Assembly: GCA_016295375.1 (NCBI GenBank)
Contig: JAEDLI010000049.1
Location: forward strand, 1 to 16,519
Direction of reading: 5' to 3'
Source: Fibrobacter sp.
GTDB taxonomy: Bacteria > Fibrobacterota > Fibrobacteria > Fibrobacterales > Fibrobacteraceae
DNA length: 16,519 nucleotides
Part shown: positions 14,927-16,519 of the stretch, piece after piece
Position numbering within the stretch: position 1 is the stretch's first letter
Layout of the letters: each line of letters starts with the position of its first letter
Made by a program: the position numbers and the translations under genes
The notes under the pieces: model-generated
The model's database searches: none
What the model saw: only the letters and a program-made list of their open reading frames with translations
What the model was told of the DNA's origin: nothing

Positions 14927-15685
14927 TTAGTCCTTAAGGCAACGGACGGATAGCGCGAAGTCCTTGCCGTCGTTCTCCAGGAATGCACGCTCGTAGCTGT
15001 AGTTCAGATACATGCTGTACACGCCGCCACCGATCTCAGTGGAGCTCCAGAAGGTGACATTGTTGCCCAAATTGTGGAAGCCGCTATCGACGTTGCGGTA
15101 GCCCGCAGGGAAAGCGGAAAAGCCATAAGCATCCGTACCGTCGCCATTACTATTCCAGCCGGACGTAGACTTGAGCATGGCACCCGCTACTTCTTGTCCG
15201 CCGACAGCCTCAAACAGTGTTTCAAATTCGTCCCAGTTGCTTGGCAGGTGCCACCCCTGGGGGCATACGCCCCGCACATTTCCGCTGGGAGAACATTCCG
15301 AATTATAGCCGCAGCCGTTGGCCGTATTTCCCTCGATGATTCCCGCACTGTCCATGGCCGCACTCCACAGGTACAGGCGACCATAGGTGTCGCAGTTGGC
15401 AGGGTCGTCATCGTAGCAGAAACTGGAAGAATCTAAGTCATCGGTGGGTCCAAGGTATCGATAGTTCAGGTTCTCTGCCATCCAAGTCTGGTTCCCTATC
15501 TTGACCGTTCTGTAGGTTTGCCCGTCACGGGGGTCAGTAAATGTACCGGTAACCACGTCGTTCACGTCATTCTCACTGGAACTTGACAATTCGTCCAAGT
15601 CGTTAGCAATCGAACTATTGTTGTCACCACAGGCAACAAGCACCGCCATAGCGGCAAAAGAAAGTCCAAGACTCAGTTTTCGCAT
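14927..15685 (-). CDS. FISUMP-domain lipoprotein
   Basis: The 252-residue protein has a lipoprotein signal peptide (M-R-K-L-S, hydrophobic core, L-V-A-C with lipidated Cys19). A short linker with four consecutive Ser follows, then a FISUMP domain from about residue 47 to the end. Domain hallmarks are F-T-D-P-R-D-G-Q-T-Y-R-T-V-K-I-G-N-Q-T-W-M-A-E-N-L-N-Y (about 49-75), G-R-L-Y-L-W-S-A-A, C-P-Q-G-W-H-L-P-S and W-S-S-T-E, ending S-V-R-C-L-K-D. The domain is greatly amplified in Fibrobacter succinogenes and is presumed to work at the cell surface, but its molecular role is unknown. Eight cysteines beyond Cys19 may form disulfides. The frame opens at a GTG (15691), but the ATG at 15685 is chosen because an AGAGG sequence precedes it by about 7 bases. 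The AhbC-like gene follows after 18 bp. Confidence 0.9.
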   Translation of the reverse strand: MRKLSLGLSFAAMAVLVACGDNNSSIANDLDELSSSSENDVNDVVTGTFTDPRDGQTYRTVKIGNQTWMAENLNYRYLGPTDDLDSSSFCYDDDPANCDTYGRLYLWSAAMDSAGIIEGNTANGCGYNSECSPSGNVRGVCPQGWHLPSNWDEFETLFEAVGGQEVAGAMLKSTSGWNSNGDGTDAYGFSAFPAGYRNVDSGFHNLGNNVTFWSSTEIGGGVYSMYLNYSYERAFLENDGKDFALSVRCLKD

Positions 15686-15720
15686 ATCCACCCCTCTTTA
15701 AGGAAGTTCCTGTCGTTTAA

Positions 15721-15747
15721 TTTATATAAAAGCTCTTGAAAATGCAA
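15721..15747 (-). promoter_or_regulatory. Candidate promoter of the FISUMP-ahbC pair
   Basis: On the minus strand TTGCAT (15742-15747) and TATAAA (15721-15726) are 15 bases apart, in an AT-rich stretch 36-62 bases upstream of the lipoprotein ATG. The spacing is a little short, so the exact boxes are uncertain. Confidence 0.4.
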
Positions 15748-16118
15748 ATACAGGGCCTAAAAGGTAGCCTTGTAATAATACCGGAAAAAGATTACTTCCC
15801 CTGAAACTAGTTCAGGGTCGCAATAGCATCTCGAAGGAAACTCGCAGGGACTAACAGTCACAAGAGTTTCCACCTGCGGTAACGTATCTTACCTGTAGTA
15901 AATGTTCTTGCCAGAGAATACGTTTGACACCTAAACCCATCGCCAATTTTTTGACCGAGATGTGTGCTTCCCGAGAGAGCAGTCGAATGAAATGAATCTG
16001 CGAGCGCGGGAATGCACACATCGAGGGCATGATTTGTTTAATGAAAAGATCAACCCAAATATATTCAGATTCTCGCATTCGCGAGAATGACGAAGGAGAG
16101 GCACGAGGATGACAGATG
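15748..16118. other. Non-coding stretch between bL25 and the FISUMP lipoprotein gene
   Basis: No convincing gene is seen here. It has a 7-bp hairpin CCCTGAA/TTCAGGG (15799-15805 with 15811-15817) and a REP-like palindrome near its right end. Minus-strand frames of 75 and 65 codons (15851-16078, 15931-16128) overlap each other, run into the palindrome or the terminator, and have no ribosome site, so they are not called. The stretch may hold repeat-derived sequence, since its composition and lack of genes contrast with the tight packing elsewhere. Confidence 0.5.
16068..16091. repeat. REP-like palindromic element, variant stem
   Basis: ATTCTCGC (16069-16076) and GCGAGAAT (16081-16088) form a perfect 8-bp stem around ATTC, bordered by G on the left and GAC on the right. 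Read on the other strand it has the GTCATTC-type form seen in repetitive palindromes of many bacteria. It shares the GAT...ATGAC frame with the element at 13690-13717. Confidence 0.6.
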
Positions 16119-16148
16119 AAAAAAACACCTCCCGCAGAACGGGAGGCG
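16119..16148 (-). terminator. Strong rho-independent terminator of the bL25 gene
   Basis: On the minus strand a stem of 9 bp including one G-U pair (16140-16148 with 16126-16134) closes a 5-base loop and is followed directly by seven T residues (A run on the plus strand, 16119-16125). It begins 24 bp after the bL25 stop codon. Confidence 0.88.
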
Positions 16149-16172
16149 CTATAAGGAAAAACTTCCTTTATA

Positions 16173-16519
16173 TTACTTGCTTTCGGCAGCAGGTGCGGCG
16201 GCAGCGGCTGCAGGAGCAGCGGCTTCAGCGGCAGGTGCGGCTGCGTCGGCAGCGGCGTCCTTCTTCTTAGACTTAGAAGAAATGGAGAAAATCACCGTAC
16301 GAGGAACGGAAGCCAGAGTCACGCCTTCGGGGAGCTTGAAGTCCTTGGCGTAGAAGGTCACGTTGGTCTCGAAGTCGGAGATGTCCAGGTTCAGCACCGT
16401 GGGAATGCAGGTGGGCTTGGCAGAAAGCATCAGGTAATGAGTTTCCTGAGCCATGACACCGCCCTGGGTCTTGACGCCCACCGGAAGGCCGGAGAGCTTG
16501 ACAGGAACACGGACCTTCA
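16173..16519 (-). CDS. rplY: 50S ribosomal protein bL25 (CTC/TL5 form), C-terminal part, cut by window edge
   Basis: The frame is open to the right edge, so only the last 115 residues are seen. The visible part matches the C-terminal beta domain of long bL25 proteins (CTC/TL5 type). It has K-V-R-V-P-V-K-L-S-G-L-P-V-G-V-K-T-Q-G-G near the start, then C-I-P-T-V-L-N-L-D-I-S and F-K-L-P-E-G-V-T. The missing N-terminal domain is the one that binds 5S rRNA. After the domain comes a K-K-K cluster and a tail of about 30 residues made almost only of Ala and Pro with a few Glu and Asp, an extension found in some bL25 proteins. A GTG inside the frame at 16481 is not the real start because the family match continues beyond it. 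A strong terminator follows. Confidence 0.88.
   Translation of the reverse strand, partial: KVRVPVKLSGLPVGVKTQGGVMAQETHYLMLSAKPTCIPTVLNLDISDFETNVTFYAKDFKLPEGVTLASVPRTVIFSISSKSKKKDAAADAAAPAAEAAAPAAAAAAPAAESK

Noticed and set aside
13991..14953. A plus-strand reading frame of 320 codons opposite the radical SAM gene
   Set aside because: The minus strand carries the cysteine motifs of a complete enzyme. The antisense translation is Val/Gln/His/Ala-rich without motifs.
15851..16078. A minus-strand frame of 75 codons in the gap before bL25
   Set aside because: Its start lies inside the palindromic element, it has no ribosome site, and it overlaps another weak frame. It may be repeat-derived, but there is not enough to call a gene or pseudogene.
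1..16519. Search by eye for CRISPR arrays, insertion sequences, phage genes and attachment sites
   Set aside because: No regularly spaced repeats, transposase or integrase motifs, or phage structural proteins were seen. The repeats present are short palindromes or degenerate words.

Overview
The window most likely comes from a rumen- or gut-type Fibrobacter (phylum Fibrobacterota). The best evidence is a lipoprotein carrying the FISUMP domain (Fibrobacter succinogenes major paralogous domain) at 14927-15685. A second lipoprotein shows the same style of leader: a lipobox ending in A-A-C, then G-D-D and a Ser-rich linker. Base composition is moderate and most of the sequence is ordinary, compactly arranged chromosomal coding DNA. 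I see no insertion sequence, prophage, CRISPR array, tRNA or rRNA.

Layout, left to right. Bases 1-171 are non-coding and hold several inverted repeats or terminators. A PpiD/SurA-type periplasmic prolyl isomerase (minus strand) is divergent from nadB (L-aspartate oxidase, plus strand). A repeat-bearing intergenic stretch follows, then a plus-strand pair: a membrane-anchored Ser/Thr protein kinase and a CvpA-family membrane protein. These converge on a long minus-strand run that occupies the rest of the window. In its transcription order the run is: bL25 (cut by the right edge, with its own terminator); a 487-bp gap without a gene; FISUMP lipoprotein plus an AhbC/NirJ-type radical SAM enzyme; an APH/AmgK-type sugar kinase plus a PTS EIIA-like protein (overlapping genes); a DnaA-family initiator with a DnaA-box-bearing upstream region and its own terminator; and finally a cluster of Ser-rich lipoprotein, Wzi-like outer-membrane barrel, U32/TrhP tRNA-modification protein and a small coiled-coil protein.

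How the parts fit: the window mixes cell-envelope functions (PPIase, CvpA, two lipoproteins, Wzi-like barrel, possible cell-wall sugar kinase), cofactor synthesis (NadB, AhbC-like), translation (bL25, TrhP) and replication (DnaA). The two most unusual items are the DnaA and the radical SAM gene. The DnaA has no basic residue at all in the box VII segment where the arginine finger should be, and it has a shortened, altered DNA-binding signature. A perfect DnaA box overlaps its GTG start codon. The radical SAM gene suggests siroheme-derived heme synthesis and sits 18 bp behind a FISUMP lipoprotein gene. Several palindromic intergenic elements recur in variant form.
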